From Halobellus rarus (GTDB lineage Archaea > Halobacteriota > Halobacteria > Halobacteriales > Haloferacaceae): a DNA stretch of 64,000 bases. The stretch's first letter is position 1; each line of letters opens with the position of its first letter. Below are positions 16,561-25,555 of the stretch, piece by piece. Location of the stretch: assembly GCF_024494595.1 (NCBI RefSeq), contig NZ_JANHDI010000015.1:55750-119749 (forward strand). The letters are read 5' to 3'. The translations under genes were made by a program, and so were the position numbers. The notes below the pieces were generated by a model that made no database searches, was not told where the DNA came from, and saw only the letters and a list, made by a program, of their open reading frames with translations.

Positions 16561-18138
16561 TTACTCCAGCACGTGCGCCGTTTCGTAGTGCGTGCGGAAC
16601 GCGAACCAGAGGCCGTGCCGACCGGGGAGCCGCTCGCGCGTCTCGTCGCTCGCCGAGCGGAGTTCGTTCCGCGCCACCTGCCACTCCGTTCCCGTCTCGT
16701 CGACGAGCGCGATTCCGTCGTCGGTTTCGACGCGCTCGACGGGCGTCGGCGGGGACTCGTAGACGGCGACGTCGCCCGTCGCATCCAGCAGGGCGACGAC
16801 GTCGCGGCCGGCGATCTCGCCCTCGATCAGGCCGCTCTCGCGCTCGCGCAGGTCGTCGATCGAGATCACCCACACCTCGTCGGGGTCGTCGTCGACGATC
16901 CCGTACACGGACGCCTTCTCCGGGAGCGGCCCCTCCTCGCGCCGCACGCCGGGCTGGACGATCTCCTCGCGGTTCCAGTAGTGCTCGAAGAAGTCGACGT
17001 TGCCGTCGTAGTACGAGTAGTCGTACCCGTAGCCCGTGTCGACGTCGAGTGCGAGCGTGTCCGGGTACTCCGCCTTCCAGTCGCCCCACTCGGTCTGCGT
17101 GACGGCGAACTGATCGAGGAAGAGGTCCGGGTCCGATTCGAGCGTCTCGCCGCCGATCGGCGTGCCGGCGTGTTGGTCCCACAGCGTCTCGGTCTCCTCG
17201 TCGTACATCACCTTGTTGCCCGAGGCGAGCATCCCGGTGCTGCCGAAGGTCCGGACGTCCACGTCGCCGGCCTCGCTGGTCTCGTCGGATCCGCCGAGCC
17301 CCTCGGTTTCGTCCCCGTCGGCGGCCGCTCCGCCACCGGTCGGGACCCGCCGGTCGTAGAGGATCGGCGCGTTACACAGCGTGCAGTAGGTGAGACTCAC
17401 CGGGACCCCCTGAAGTTCGGCGTTCAGAAGTTCGTGCGGGAACAGCACCCACCGCGGGACGGCGTAGGCCGTCCCCTCGAGTTCGAAACCGAAGACGAGG
17501 TGGTCGTCTTCGAGGTAGCGTTCGGGGGAGTCGCCATCAGATGCGTCGGTGTCGCTCGCGTCGGTGCTCGCGTCGACGGCGTCGCCGGGGACGAACGTCG
17601 GGGCGTTCATCGCGGCGAGGAACGAGCGATCGGTGTTGCCCCACCGGATCCCCTGCAGATCGAACGCCCTCGGCTCGCAGTCGAGGAGGCCGCCGACGGG
17701 CGGGAGGTACGAGCGGTACAACCGCAGTTTCCACTCGTCGAACCCCGCCAGCGGGTCGATGTCCTGCTGGGAGTACCACGTCTCCCACTCGACCCACGCG
17801 TGATCCGAGTCGAAGTCCGGTTCCGCGAGGTCCGCGAGCGCGCCGCGGACGCCCGGCCAGCGAACCTCCGGGAGTTCGAGGTAGCGCGGCGGATCGCGGT
17901 CTCTGAGCACGGCGGGGAAGCCGAACCGCTCCCAGTCGTTCGCGATGCTGTCGATCACCAGCAGTTCGACGAGGTGGGGGACGACGCGTTCGTCGCCCTC
18001 CTCGGCGAGCGCGGCGACCGTCGTCGCGTGCACGTCGGCGTCACGGACGAGCAACTGCTCGGTCAGCCACCGGAGTCGCTCCGCCGAGGTTCGGTCAGTC
18101 TGTGTCACGGTACCATATCTGACTGAATCGAGCGGCAT
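16561..18138 (-). CDS. DUF3179 domain-containing protein
   Basis: This 525-residue protein has an N-terminal helical, HEAT-like region (DERVVPHLVELLVIDSIANDW, residues about 50-70) and a large C-terminal DUF3179 domain. The hallmark motifs are SLTYCTLCNAPILYDR with the conserved C-x-x-C, ASGNKVMYDEETETLWDQHAG, and DYSYYDGNVDFFEHYW. Two acidic insertions (near residues 190-205 and 265-290) are haloarchaeal embellishments. The family's function is unknown; no signal peptide or membrane segment is seen. It is divergent from the D-lactate dehydrogenase gene across 86 bp. Confidence 0.88.
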   Translation of the reverse strand: MPLDSVRYGTVTQTDRTSAERLRWLTEQLLVRDADVHATTVAALAEEGDERVVPHLVELLVIDSIANDWERFGFPAVLRDRDPPRYLELPEVRWPGVRGALADLAEPDFDSDHAWVEWETWYSQQDIDPLAGFDEWKLRLYRSYLPPVGGLLDCEPRAFDLQGIRWGNTDRSFLAAMNAPTFVPGDAVDASTDASDTDASDGDSPERYLEDDHLVFGFELEGTAYAVPRWVLFPHELLNAELQGVPVSLTYCTLCNAPILYDRRVPTGGGAAADGDETEGLGGSDETSEAGDVDVRTFGSTGMLASGNKVMYDEETETLWDQHAGTPIGGETLESDPDLFLDQFAVTQTEWGDWKAEYPDTLALDVDTGYGYDYSYYDGNVDFFEHYWNREEIVQPGVRREEGPLPEKASVYGIVDDDPDEVWVISIDDLRERESGLIEGEIAGRDVVALLDATGDVAVYESPPTPVERVETDDGIALVDETGTEWQVARNELRSASDETRERLPGRHGLWFAFRTHYETAHVLE

Positions 18139-18192
18139 AACGGTTCCTCATCGGGGGCCCAGTTCCCCGCTTCGGTGACCGACAACGGGGGG

Positions 18193-18198
18193 TATAAG
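18193..18198 (+). promoter_or_regulatory. TATA box for the D-lactate dehydrogenase gene
   Basis: TATAAG begins 32 nt upstream of the ATG at 18225, which fits a leaderless transcript and supports that start over the in-frame ATG at 18198. Confidence 0.55.
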
Positions 18199-18224
18199 TG
18201 ATAGTTACACACAGTAGTACGTAT

Positions 18225-21200
18225 ATGCCTGACCGCGACAGCGATGCCGTTCCCGACGGCGGCGTAGCCCGCGCCGCACCGGCGAGAGACGACCGATCGG
18301 ATTACCAGTACGTCTCCGAGTCGGTCGAGCGACCCGACTTGGTCGACGCGCTCGAACCGCGTGTCGACGGCGAGGTCCGCTTCGACACCTACACCCGACA
18401 GATGTACGCGACCGACGCCAGCGCCTACGAGGTGACCCCCATCGGCGTGGTCTTCCCGACCTCGACCGAGGACGTCGCGAGCGTGGTCTCCTACTGCGCC
18501 GACGAGGGGATCCCGGTGCTCCCGCGCGGCGGCGGCACCAGCCTGGCCGGCCAGACGGTCAACGAGGCCGTCGTCCTCGACTTCACGCGCTACATGGATT
18601 CGGTCTACGACGTCGACTCCGACGCCCGGGAGGCGCACGTCCAGGCGGGGACGGTGCTCGCGACGCTCAACGACCGCGCCGCCGAGTACGGCCTGACGTT
18701 CGGCCCGGACCCGGCGGCGGGCAACCGCAGCGCCATCGGCGGGGCGATCGGCAACAACTCCACGGGCGCGCACTCGCTCGTCTACGAGAAGACCGATCAC
18801 TACGTCGAGGAGGCGGAGGTCGTCCTCGCAGACGGGACGGTCGCGACGTTCGGCGAGGTCGCGATCGAGGAACTCCGCGAGCGCGCCGACCCCGACGGTG
18901 ACGCCGAGGCCCGGGTCGCCGCGGGCGTCGTCGCCGTCCTCGACGAGCAGTCCGAGGAGGTCCACGAGCGCTACCCCGAGATGAAGCGGAACGTCTCCGG
19001 ATACAACCTCGATCGACTCGTCGCCGAGGCCGAGGGCGAGTACGGCGAGGAGGGCGTCGTCAACCTCGCGCATCTGCTCGCGGGCTCGGAGGGCACGCTC
19101 GCGGTCGTCACGGAAGCGACCGTCTCCCTGGAGCCGCTTCCCGAGGCGAAATCGGTCGCGCTCCTGACGTACGACAGCGTCGTCGACACCGTCAGCGACG
19201 TCGTTCACGTGCTCGAACACGACCCGGCGGCGGTCGAGCTCATCGACGACGTGCTGATCGAGTTGGCGTCGAACACGAGCGAGTTCGAGGAGGTCGCCGG
19301 AAAGCTCCCCGACCGCACGGAGGCGGCGCTCCTCGTCGAGTTCTACGCCGAGAGCGACGCGGACGGCCGCGAGAAAGTGCAGAAGCTCCTGGCGGACCGC
19401 GTCCCCGATTGGGGCGACGGCGGAGACGCCGACGAGAGCGGGTCGGCCTCCGACGCCGATCCCGACCGCTACGCCTTCGACGCCCTGGAGGCCCACGACG
19501 ACGAGGATCGAAAGGAGCTCTGGAAGCTCCGGAAGTCCGGCCTCCCGATCCTCCTGAGCCGGACGAGCGACGCCAAGCACATCAGCTTCCTCGAAGACTG
19601 CGCCGTCCCGCCGGAGCGCCTCCCCCGGTTCGTCACGGAGTTCCAGTCGGTCCTCGAAGAACACGACACGTTCGCGTCCTTCTACGCCCACGCCGGCCCT
19701 GGCGTCCTGCACGTCCGCCCGCTCATAAATACCAAGTCGCAGACGGACCTCGACGCGATGCAGGCCATCGGCGAGGCCGTCACCGACCTCGTCGTGGAAC
19801 TCGGCGGCTCGGTCTCCGGGGAGCACGGCGACGGCCGCGCGCGGACCCAGTGGAACCGGAAGCTGTACGGCGATCAGCTCTGGGAGGCGTTCCGGGACCT
19901 CAAGACCGCGTTCGACCCCGACTGGCTCCTGAATCCGGGGCAGGTCTGCGGCGACGTCTCGCTCACGGAGAACCTCCGATTCGACCCCGAGTACGAGTTC
20001 GAGGCCGGGTTCGATTCGGCGCTGGTGTGGGACAACGAGAACGGGATGCAGGGGATGGTCGAACTCTGTCACGGCTGCGGCGGCTGCCGCACCCAGCAGA
20101 CCGAAGGCGGTGTGATGTGCCCCACCTACCGCGCGGCCGACGAGGAGATCCAGGCGACGCGCGGTCGGGCGAACATGCTCCGCCAGGCGATGAGCGGCGA
20201 CCTCCCGGACGATCCCACCGACGACGAGTTCGTCACCGAGGTGATGGACCTCTGCATCGGCTGTAAGGGCTGTGCGAACGACTGCCCGAGCGAGGTCGAT
20301 ATGGCGAAGCTGAAGGCCGAGGTGACGCACGCCCACCACGAGGAACACGGCTCCTCGTTCCGCTCGAAGCTGTTCGCGAACGTCGACACGTTGGCGAAAG
20401 TCGGCAGCGCGTTCGCGCCGGTCTCGAACTGGGCCGCGAAGGTTCCCGGCGCACGCACGGTGCTTGAGCGCACGATCGGCATCGCCAGCGACCGCACGCT
20501 CCCCACGTTCGAGCGCGAGACGCTGCAGGACTGGTTCGACGCGCGCGGCGGCTCCCGCGTCACGGTCGGCGAGGCGGACCGACACGTCGTTCTGCTTCCG
20601 GACACCTACACGAACTACAGCCACCCCGACGTTGGGAAGGCCGCGGTCGAGGTCCTGGAGGCCGCCGGCGTCCACGTCGACGTCGCCGACGTGACCGACA
20701 GCGGTCGTCCCGCGTTCTCGAAGGGGTACCTCGACATCGCACGCGAGACGGCGAAAGAGACCGTGGACGCGCTCGCCCCGCGGATCAAGAACGGGTGGGA
20801 CGTCGTCGTCGCCGAGCCCTCGGACGCGGTGATGCTCCAGTCCGACTACGGGGACCTCCTTTCCGGATCCGACGTCGAGACCGTCCAGGCGAACAGCTAC
20901 GGAGTCTGCGAGTACCTCGACACCTTCCGGCTCGACGAGGCGATCGACTTCGAGACGCCGGACCGCTCGATCGCCTACCACGGCCACTGCCACCAGAAGG
21001 CGACGAAGAAGGACCACCACGCCGTCGGCGTCCTCCGCCGGGCCGGCTACCGCGTCGACCCGCTCGATTCGGGGTGCTGCGGGATGGCCGGCTCCTTCGG
21101 CTACGAGGCCGAACACCGCGCGATGAGTCAGGCCATCGGCGACACCCTGAAAGGCCAGGTCGACGACAGCGAGGCGGAGTCGGTCGTCGCGCCCGGCGCG

Positions 21201-21332
21201 TCCTGCCGCACTCAACTCAACGATCTCGGGGCGACGGTCGACCGCTCGCTGTTGCCCGACGGCGACGCGGATCGAGAAGAGCCGCCGACGCCGATCGAGG
21301 CGCTCGCGGCCGGGTTGGCGAACGGGCGATAA
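18225..21332 (+). CDS. FAD/Fe-S D-lactate dehydrogenase-type oxidoreductase (GlcD-GlpC fusion)
   Basis: This 1035-residue fusion oxidises a 2-hydroxyacid such as D-lactate and passes electrons to the respiratory chain. The N-terminal FAD_binding_4 domain has PRGGGTSLAGQTVN and PAAGNRSAIGGAIGNNSTGAH. The FAD-oxidase C-terminal domain follows, with SGEHGDGRARTQWN. Two ferredoxin-type clusters, CHGCGGCRTQQ...CP and CIGCKGCANDCP, lie near residues 620-700. The C-terminal GlpC-like half has CCG motifs HGHCHQKA and DSGCCGMAGSFG. It lacks membrane helices and is probably peripheral. Haloarchaeal lactate oxidation through such proteins is known. The start at 18225 fits a leaderless promoter. Confidence 0.92.
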   Translation: MPDRDSDAVPDGGVARAAPARDDRSDYQYVSESVERPDLVDALEPRVDGEVRFDTYTRQMYATDASAYEVTPIGVVFPTSTEDVASVVSYCADEGIPVLPRGGGTSLAGQTVNEAVVLDFTRYMDSVYDVDSDAREAHVQAGTVLATLNDRAAEYGLTFGPDPAAGNRSAIGGAIGNNSTGAHSLVYEKTDHYVEEAEVVLADGTVATFGEVAIEELRERADPDGDAEARVAAGVVAVLDEQSEEVHERYPEMKRNVSGYNLDRLVAEAEGEYGEEGVVNLAHLLAGSEGTLAVVTEATVSLEPLPEAKSVALLTYDSVVDTVSDVVHVLEHDPAAVELIDDVLIELASNTSEFEEVAGKLPDRTEAALLVEFYAESDADGREKVQKLLADRVPDWGDGGDADESGSASDADPDRYAFDALEAHDDEDRKELWKLRKSGLPILLSRTSDAKHISFLEDCAVPPERLPRFVTEFQSVLEEHDTFASFYAHAGPGVLHVRPLINTKSQTDLDAMQAIGEAVTDLVVELGGSVSGEHGDGRARTQWNRKLYGDQLWEAFRDLKTAFDPDWLLNPGQVCGDVSLTENLRFDPEYEFEAGFDSALVWDNENGMQGMVELCHGCGGCRTQQTEGGVMCPTYRAADEEIQATRGRANMLRQAMSGDLPDDPTDDEFVTEVMDLCIGCKGCANDCPSEVDMAKLKAEVTHAHHEEHGSSFRSKLFANVDTLAKVGSAFAPVSNWAAKVPGARTVLERTIGIASDRTLPTFERETLQDWFDARGGSRVTVGEADRHVVLLPDTYTNYSHPDVGKAAVEVLEAAGVHVDVADVTDSGRPAFSKGYLDIARETAKETVDALAPRIKNGWDVVVAEPSDAVMLQSDYGDLLSGSDVETVQANSYGVCEYLDTFRLDEAIDFETPDRSIAYHGHCHQKATKKDHHAVGVLRRAGYRVDPLDSGCCGMAGSFGYEAEHRAMSQAIGDTLKGQVDDSEAESVVAPGASCRTQLNDLGATVDRSLLPDGDADREEPPTPIEALAAGLANGR

Positions 21333-21376
21333 CCGAGTCGGCGCCGACGGAACTGCCTTTCTGCACCCGCCGAGGG

Positions 21377-21384
21377 TTTATGTA
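21377..21384 (+). promoter_or_regulatory. Promoter of structured RNA candidate, copy 1
   Basis: CGAGGGTTTATGTACGA (21371-21387) is identical to the promoter of copy 2 at 32184-32200 except for one base. TTTATGTA is the TATA box, and GAGGG occupies the BRE position. It predicts a start at the G at 21407. Confidence 0.65.
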
Positions 21385-21406
21385 CGATACCGGGGCCAAC
21401 GCCCCC

Positions 21407-21523
21407 GTGACCTGAGTGCTTCCCCGCACCGCTCCGCGGTTGCTCGGCACACCGGTGCGGGGTACGGTCGCGTTCGCTGGATCCAGCGGGCGCACTGGCG
21501 CGGGTGCCGACTGCTCGCCACCG
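21407..21523 (+). ncRNA. Candidate structured small RNA, copy 1
   Basis: A 10-bp perfect stem is formed by CCCCGCACCG (21422-21431) and CGGTGCGGGG (21453-21462). It encloses a 21-nt loop with the core GCGGTTGCTCGGCAC (21436-21450). A second small palindrome, CGCTGGATCCAGCG, follows at 21474-21487, and then comes a box GTGCCGACTGCTCGCCACCG (21504-21523). The first seven bases of that box (GTGCCGA) can pair with TCGGCAC of the loop, giving a possible pseudoknot. No reading frame is conserved with copy 2. It lies between the D-lactate dehydrogenase gene and a convergent MFS gene. The 3' end is not determined. Confidence 0.6.
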
Positions 21524-21594
21524 TTGACGAGGACTGTCACAGTCGCCGTGAGCCGCGGCCACGGAGCCACATCCCCAGAACCGCCGCGAACGCG

Positions 21595-22788
21595 TCACCC
21601 CGCCTGTGGGGCCGTCCCCCGATAGAACAGCCACGCGCCGAGGAGCGTCAGGCCGCCGATCAGGACCAGCGGCGGGGCGTACCCACCGGTGATCCCCGTC
21701 AGCACGTTCAGCACGATCGGAATCGAAAACGCCGTCGTCGCCTCCGCGACCGTGAAGATGCCGACGATAGCGGTCGCGTTCGCCGGACCGAACCGCTCGA
21801 TGATGATCGGCGAGAACAGCGGCGCGACCGCACCGAGGCCGACGCCGAAGCACACGAGCAGCGCGTACATCGGAAGCGGCGTCGTCACCAGCGGGAGCGC
21901 GACCATCCCGAGCGCCGCGAGGGCGACGCCCGCGGCGAGCGTCACCCGCATCCCGATCCGGTCGGCGAACTCCCCGCTGGCCACGCGGGCGGCGACGCTC
22001 ACGCCGCCCACGATCCCGAACGCCGTGGCGGCGAGCGTCCGACGGATGCCGTTCTCCGTGAGGATGCCGACGAAGTCCGCCGAGAGCACGAAGTACCAAC
22101 TCCAGATCAGTGCAAACCCCGCGAGCGACGCCAGGAACGCGCGATCTGTCAGGTTCGACCGGAGCCACGTCGAGTCGACCGGCGAGACGTCCGTTCCTCG
22201 CCGCCCCGGCGGCCGACGGTACAGGAGGCTCGCGAGCAGGATGACACCCACCGTCGCTCCGCCGACGACGACGAACGCTCCCCTGATCGAGGTCCGTTCG
22301 AGCAGCCACAGCCACACCGGCGGCAGGGCGAAGACGCCGAGCCCGTTTCCGGTCATCGTGACTCCCATCGCCCGGCCCTGGTACTCGTCGAACCACTGTG
22401 GGACGAGCGAGATGACGACGACGAACACCGTGCCGCCGGCCGTCCCGAGCAGTCCGAACGCGAGCACGAGTCCCGGGTAGGAGGCAGAGACCTGCAACAG
22501 CGCGACGGCCGTGGCGAAGACGACACCGGCGGCCGCGACGACCGGCCGCAGCGGCACCCGGGCGATGACGACGCCGATCGCGCCGCCGGCGACGTAAAAC
22601 GCCGCCGTCGTGATCGAGAAGACCGACGAGACCCGAAGGCTCGTGAGTCCGAACGCGCTCTCCAGCGCCTGCGAGTACACGGTGAACGTGAAGACGATAC
22701 CCCAGACGAGCACGAGCAGGAGTACGCCTAGCGCGACGATGAGCCAACTGGTGAGCGAGTCGAGCGCGGAGTCTTGCACGTCAGTCAT
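21595..22788 (-). CDS. MFS transporter, OFA (oxalate/formate antiporter)-like
   Basis: This 397-residue permease has about twelve hydrophobic helices. The first helix is LIVALGVLLLVLVWGIVFTF, and FDEYQGRAMGVTMTGNGLG corresponds to the loop 4-5 region characteristic of monocarboxylate-type MFS proteins. A short charged loop between helices 6 and 7 holds RRPPGRRGTDV. It probably exchanges a small organic acid; its position next to a D-lactate dehydrogenase fits this but does not prove it. The 218 bp upstream are shared with the divergent aldehyde dehydrogenase gene. Confidence 0.85.
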   Translation of the reverse strand: MTDVQDSALDSLTSWLIVALGVLLLVLVWGIVFTFTVYSQALESAFGLTSLRVSSVFSITTAAFYVAGGAIGVVIARVPLRPVVAAAGVVFATAVALLQVSASYPGLVLAFGLLGTAGGTVFVVVISLVPQWFDEYQGRAMGVTMTGNGLGVFALPPVWLWLLERTSIRGAFVVVGGATVGVILLASLLYRRPPGRRGTDVSPVDSTWLRSNLTDRAFLASLAGFALIWSWYFVLSADFVGILTENGIRRTLAATAFGIVGGVSVAARVASGEFADRIGMRVTLAAGVALAALGMVALPLVTTPLPMYALLVCFGVGLGAVAPLFSPIIIERFGPANATAIVGIFTVAEATTAFSIPIVLNVLTGITGGYAPPLVLIGGLTLLGAWLFYRGTAPQAG

Positions 22789-23006
22789 ACCAGTGTGTCA
22801 CGAGCGCCGGTCGCCCGAATCCGGACCGCCGGCGACGCCGTCGTTCGATCAGAGCGTGTCACCAGCACCGTTTAGTGTTTTCTCTCGTCGCGGGAGCAAA
22901 AAAGCGCCCCCAGTGAACCCCAATATCATCGGTGTAACCCGGCTACTACCGGTAAACTCCGCAATCTGACCAAACTTTCATTAGTGAATCACGGTAAGTG
23001 TGACGT

Positions 23007-24506
23007 ATGGCACTCGAAGGCCAGTCACGATACAGCATCGACGCGGACTGGAACAAACTCTATATCGACGGTGAGTGGGTCGAATCCGAAAGCGGCGAGT
23101 CCACGCCCGTCGAAGACCCGTCCACGCGGGAAGTAGTCACAGAGGTACCCCGCGGGACCGAAGGCGACGTCGACGCCGCCTACGAGGCGGCCGTCGAGGC
23201 GCAGGAGGAGTGGGGCGAACAGCCGCCCGCAGCGCGCGAGGAACTCGTACAGGGTCTCATCCACGCCCTCGACGAGCACCAAGAGGAGGTCATCGATCTG
23301 ATCACGACCGAGATCGGCGGCATCCACGGCGTCGGCGAGACCTCGGTCCAGATCACGCAGGACCACCTCGCGGAGGCCGCGACGCTCCCGCGACGGATGA
23401 AGGGCGAGACCGCCGCCTCGAACATCCCCGGCAAGGAGAACATCGTCTACCGCGAACCCGAGGGCGTCGTCACGGTCATCTCGCCGTGGAACTTCCCGCT
23501 GAACCTCACGGCCCGGGCGCTCGCCCCCGCCGTGGCAGCCGGTAACTCGGTCGTCGTCAAGCCGGCGACCGACGCGCCGATCGTCGGCGGACTCGTCTGG
23601 GCTCGGCTGGCCGAAGAGGCCGGCTTCCCCGACGGCGTGATCAACGTCGTCACCGGCAAGGGGTCAGAGATCGGCGACCACATCGCCGGTCACTCCGACA
23701 GCGACGTCGTCGCGTTCACCGGATCGACCGAGGTCGGCCAGCACGTCGCCGGCCTCGCCGCGGAGAACCTCGCGGTCCCGGCGATGGAACTCGGCGGCAA
23801 CAACGCGCACATCGTCACCGAGGACGCCGATCTCGATCAGGCGATCGACGCCGCGGTGTTCGGCTCGTTCATCCACCAGGGTCAGGTCTGCATCTCGATC
23901 AACCGCCACCTCGTCCACGAGGACGTCTACGACGAGTACGTCGAGCGGCTGACCGAGCGCGCGGAGGCACTCCCCGCCGGCAGTGCTCACGACGAGGTCG
24001 TCCTCGGACCCATCATCAACGAGTCACAGCGCGATCAGATGCTCGGCTTCGTCGAGGAGACGATCGAGGCTGGTGCGACGCTCGAAACCGGCGGTGAGAC
24101 GGTCGAACTCGACGGCGTCGAGGACTCGCTGGTCGTCAGGCCAACGGTGCTCTCGGACGCCACGAACGACATGGCGGCCGCCTGCAACGAGCACTTCGGT
24201 CCCATCGCGCCCGTGATTCCGTTCTCGGACGTCGACGAGGCCGTCGAGATGGCGAACGACACCGAGTACGGCCTGGCCGGCTCGGTCCACGCCGGCGACA
24301 TCGGGACGGGGCTCCAGATCGCCAAGCGGATCGACTCCGGAAACATCCACGTCAACGATCAGGGCATCAACGACGAGGCGCACGTCCCCTTCAGCGGCAC
24401 GAAGGCCTCGGGCCTCGGCGGCTACAACTCCACGGACTTCCTCGACGAGGTGACCGAGAAGAAGTGGATCTCGCTGCAGCACGAGCCGCGTGAGTTCCCG
24501 TTCTGA
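23007..24506 (+). CDS. NAD(P)-dependent aldehyde dehydrogenase
   Basis: This 499-residue enzyme oxidises an aldehyde to its acid. The cofactor-binding strand is VISPWNFPLN, with AAGNSVVVKPA and FTGSTEVGQHVAG following. The general-base Glu lies in MELGGNNAHIV and the catalytic Cys in HQGQVCISINRH, both intact. Sequence style resembles the benzaldehyde/vanillin dehydrogenase group, which suits the aromatic gene neighbourhood, but the substrate is not determinable. It is followed after 1 bp by the SDR gene, so the two are almost certainly co-transcribed. Confidence 0.9.
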   Translation: MALEGQSRYSIDADWNKLYIDGEWVESESGESTPVEDPSTREVVTEVPRGTEGDVDAAYEAAVEAQEEWGEQPPAAREELVQGLIHALDEHQEEVIDLITTEIGGIHGVGETSVQITQDHLAEAATLPRRMKGETAASNIPGKENIVYREPEGVVTVISPWNFPLNLTARALAPAVAAGNSVVVKPATDAPIVGGLVWARLAEEAGFPDGVINVVTGKGSEIGDHIAGHSDSDVVAFTGSTEVGQHVAGLAAENLAVPAMELGGNNAHIVTEDADLDQAIDAAVFGSFIHQGQVCISINRHLVHEDVYDEYVERLTERAEALPAGSAHDEVVLGPIINESQRDQMLGFVEETIEAGATLETGGETVELDGVEDSLVVRPTVLSDATNDMAAACNEHFGPIAPVIPFSDVDEAVEMANDTEYGLAGSVHAGDIGTGLQIAKRIDSGNIHVNDQGINDEAHVPFSGTKASGLGGYNSTDFLDEVTEKKWISLQHEPREFPF

Positions 24507-24507
24507 G

Positions 24508-25464
24508 ATGGTAGACGGGACGGTCTGTATCGTCGCCGGCGGGGGCAACGGCCTCGGACGGGCCGCGGCCCACGAACTGGCCTCACACGGCGCTCGCGTG
24601 GTCGTCAACGATCTCGGTTGCGAGGTCGACGGAACGGGTAGCGACGCGTCCGTCGCCGAGGAGGTCGCGACCGAGATTCGCGACCGGGGCGGAGCCGCGA
24701 CCGCTCACCCTGGCGACGTGAGCGACTTCGAGTACGCGGAGCGCCTGATCGCGGACACCGTCGAGGCGCACGGTCGCGTGGACTTCGTCTGCAACTTCGC
24801 GGGCATCCTCCGTGACGGAATCAGTTACAAACTCACCGAAGAGGACTGGCGGGAGGTCATCGACACGAACCTCACCGGTCAGTTCGCGCCGCTTCGAGCG
24901 GCGGCGAAGCACTGGCGGGAGACGAGTGAGACACAGAACGCCGACGGAGGTGACAGCGAAGACGGCGACGCTGATGGCAGCAACGGCGAAGACGGCGACG
25001 GCGGCTTCGACCGCCAGCGCTCGTATCTCGCCGTCAGCGCCGGAGCGGCGCGCGGAAGCCTCGGACAGGCGAACTACGCCGCCGCGAAGGCCGGCATCCT
25101 CGGAATGGTCCGCTCGGTCTCGAACGAACTGGTCCGCTCGAACGTTCGGGTGAACGCCCTGGTGCCGAACGGGTACACGAGGATGACCGAGACGGTGCCC
25201 GAGAAACACCGGCCGTACACCGAATCGGAGATGCCGCCCGAGAAGGTCGCCCCGCTCGTCGCCTACCTGGCCAGCGAGGCGGCCGAGGACATCACGGGCT
25301 GTACGCTGTACGCCGGCGGCGACCGCGTCGGCGTCTTCTCCGATCCGGCGATGGAGGCCGTCGGCGTCAGTCCCGACGGCTGGACGCTGGAGTCGCTTTC
25401 GGAGCACTTCCGCGAGGACGTCGCGAGCGACGTCGAACTTTCGCGGACGGAGAGCTACCTGTAG
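24508..25464 (+). CDS. Short-chain dehydrogenase/reductase with acidic insert
   Basis: This 318-residue SDR has the NAD-binding turn VAGGGNGLGRAAA, the strand VVVNDLGCEVDG, FVCNFAGILRD in place of NNAG, and the active-site Tyr/Lys in NYAAAKAG. A Gly/Asp/Glu/Ser-rich insert of about 27 residues interrupts the fold before the active-site strand (nt about 24940-25015). The sequence resembles the (3R)-hydroxyacyl-CoA dehydrogenase branch. The ATG at 24508, 1 bp after the aldehyde dehydrogenase stop, gives the proper N terminus. Confidence 0.88.
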   Translation: MVDGTVCIVAGGGNGLGRAAAHELASHGARVVVNDLGCEVDGTGSDASVAEEVATEIRDRGGAATAHPGDVSDFEYAERLIADTVEAHGRVDFVCNFAGILRDGISYKLTEEDWREVIDTNLTGQFAPLRAAAKHWRETSETQNADGGDSEDGDADGSNGEDGDGGFDRQRSYLAVSAGAARGSLGQANYAAAKAGILGMVRSVSNELVRSNVRVNALVPNGYTRMTETVPEKHRPYTESEMPPEKVAPLVAYLASEAAEDITGCTLYAGGDRVGVFSDPAMEAVGVSPDGWTLESLSEHFREDVASDVELSRTESYL

Positions 25465-25524
25465 GCCGGGCGCTTGCCGCCGGCACTCCTCGGATTCGAT
25501 CCGACGGTCGCGCCGAAAGGCATC

Positions 25525-25530
25525 TTTTAT
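25525..25530 (+). promoter_or_regulatory. TATA box for the FAH-family gene
   Basis: TTTTAT centred 28 nt upstream of the ATG at 25556 fits a leaderless transcript, so the gene has its own promoter rather than depending only on the ALDH-SDR transcript. Confidence 0.5.
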
Positions 25531-25555
25531 CACGGATTCCGCCGATGATTCCCGT

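Noticed and set aside
18105..21215. A 1036-residue minus-strand reading frame opposite the D-lactate dehydrogenase
   Set aside because: It exactly mirrors the plus-strand gene, lacks domain motifs, and arises from high-GC third positions; the plus-strand protein has clear catalytic motifs.
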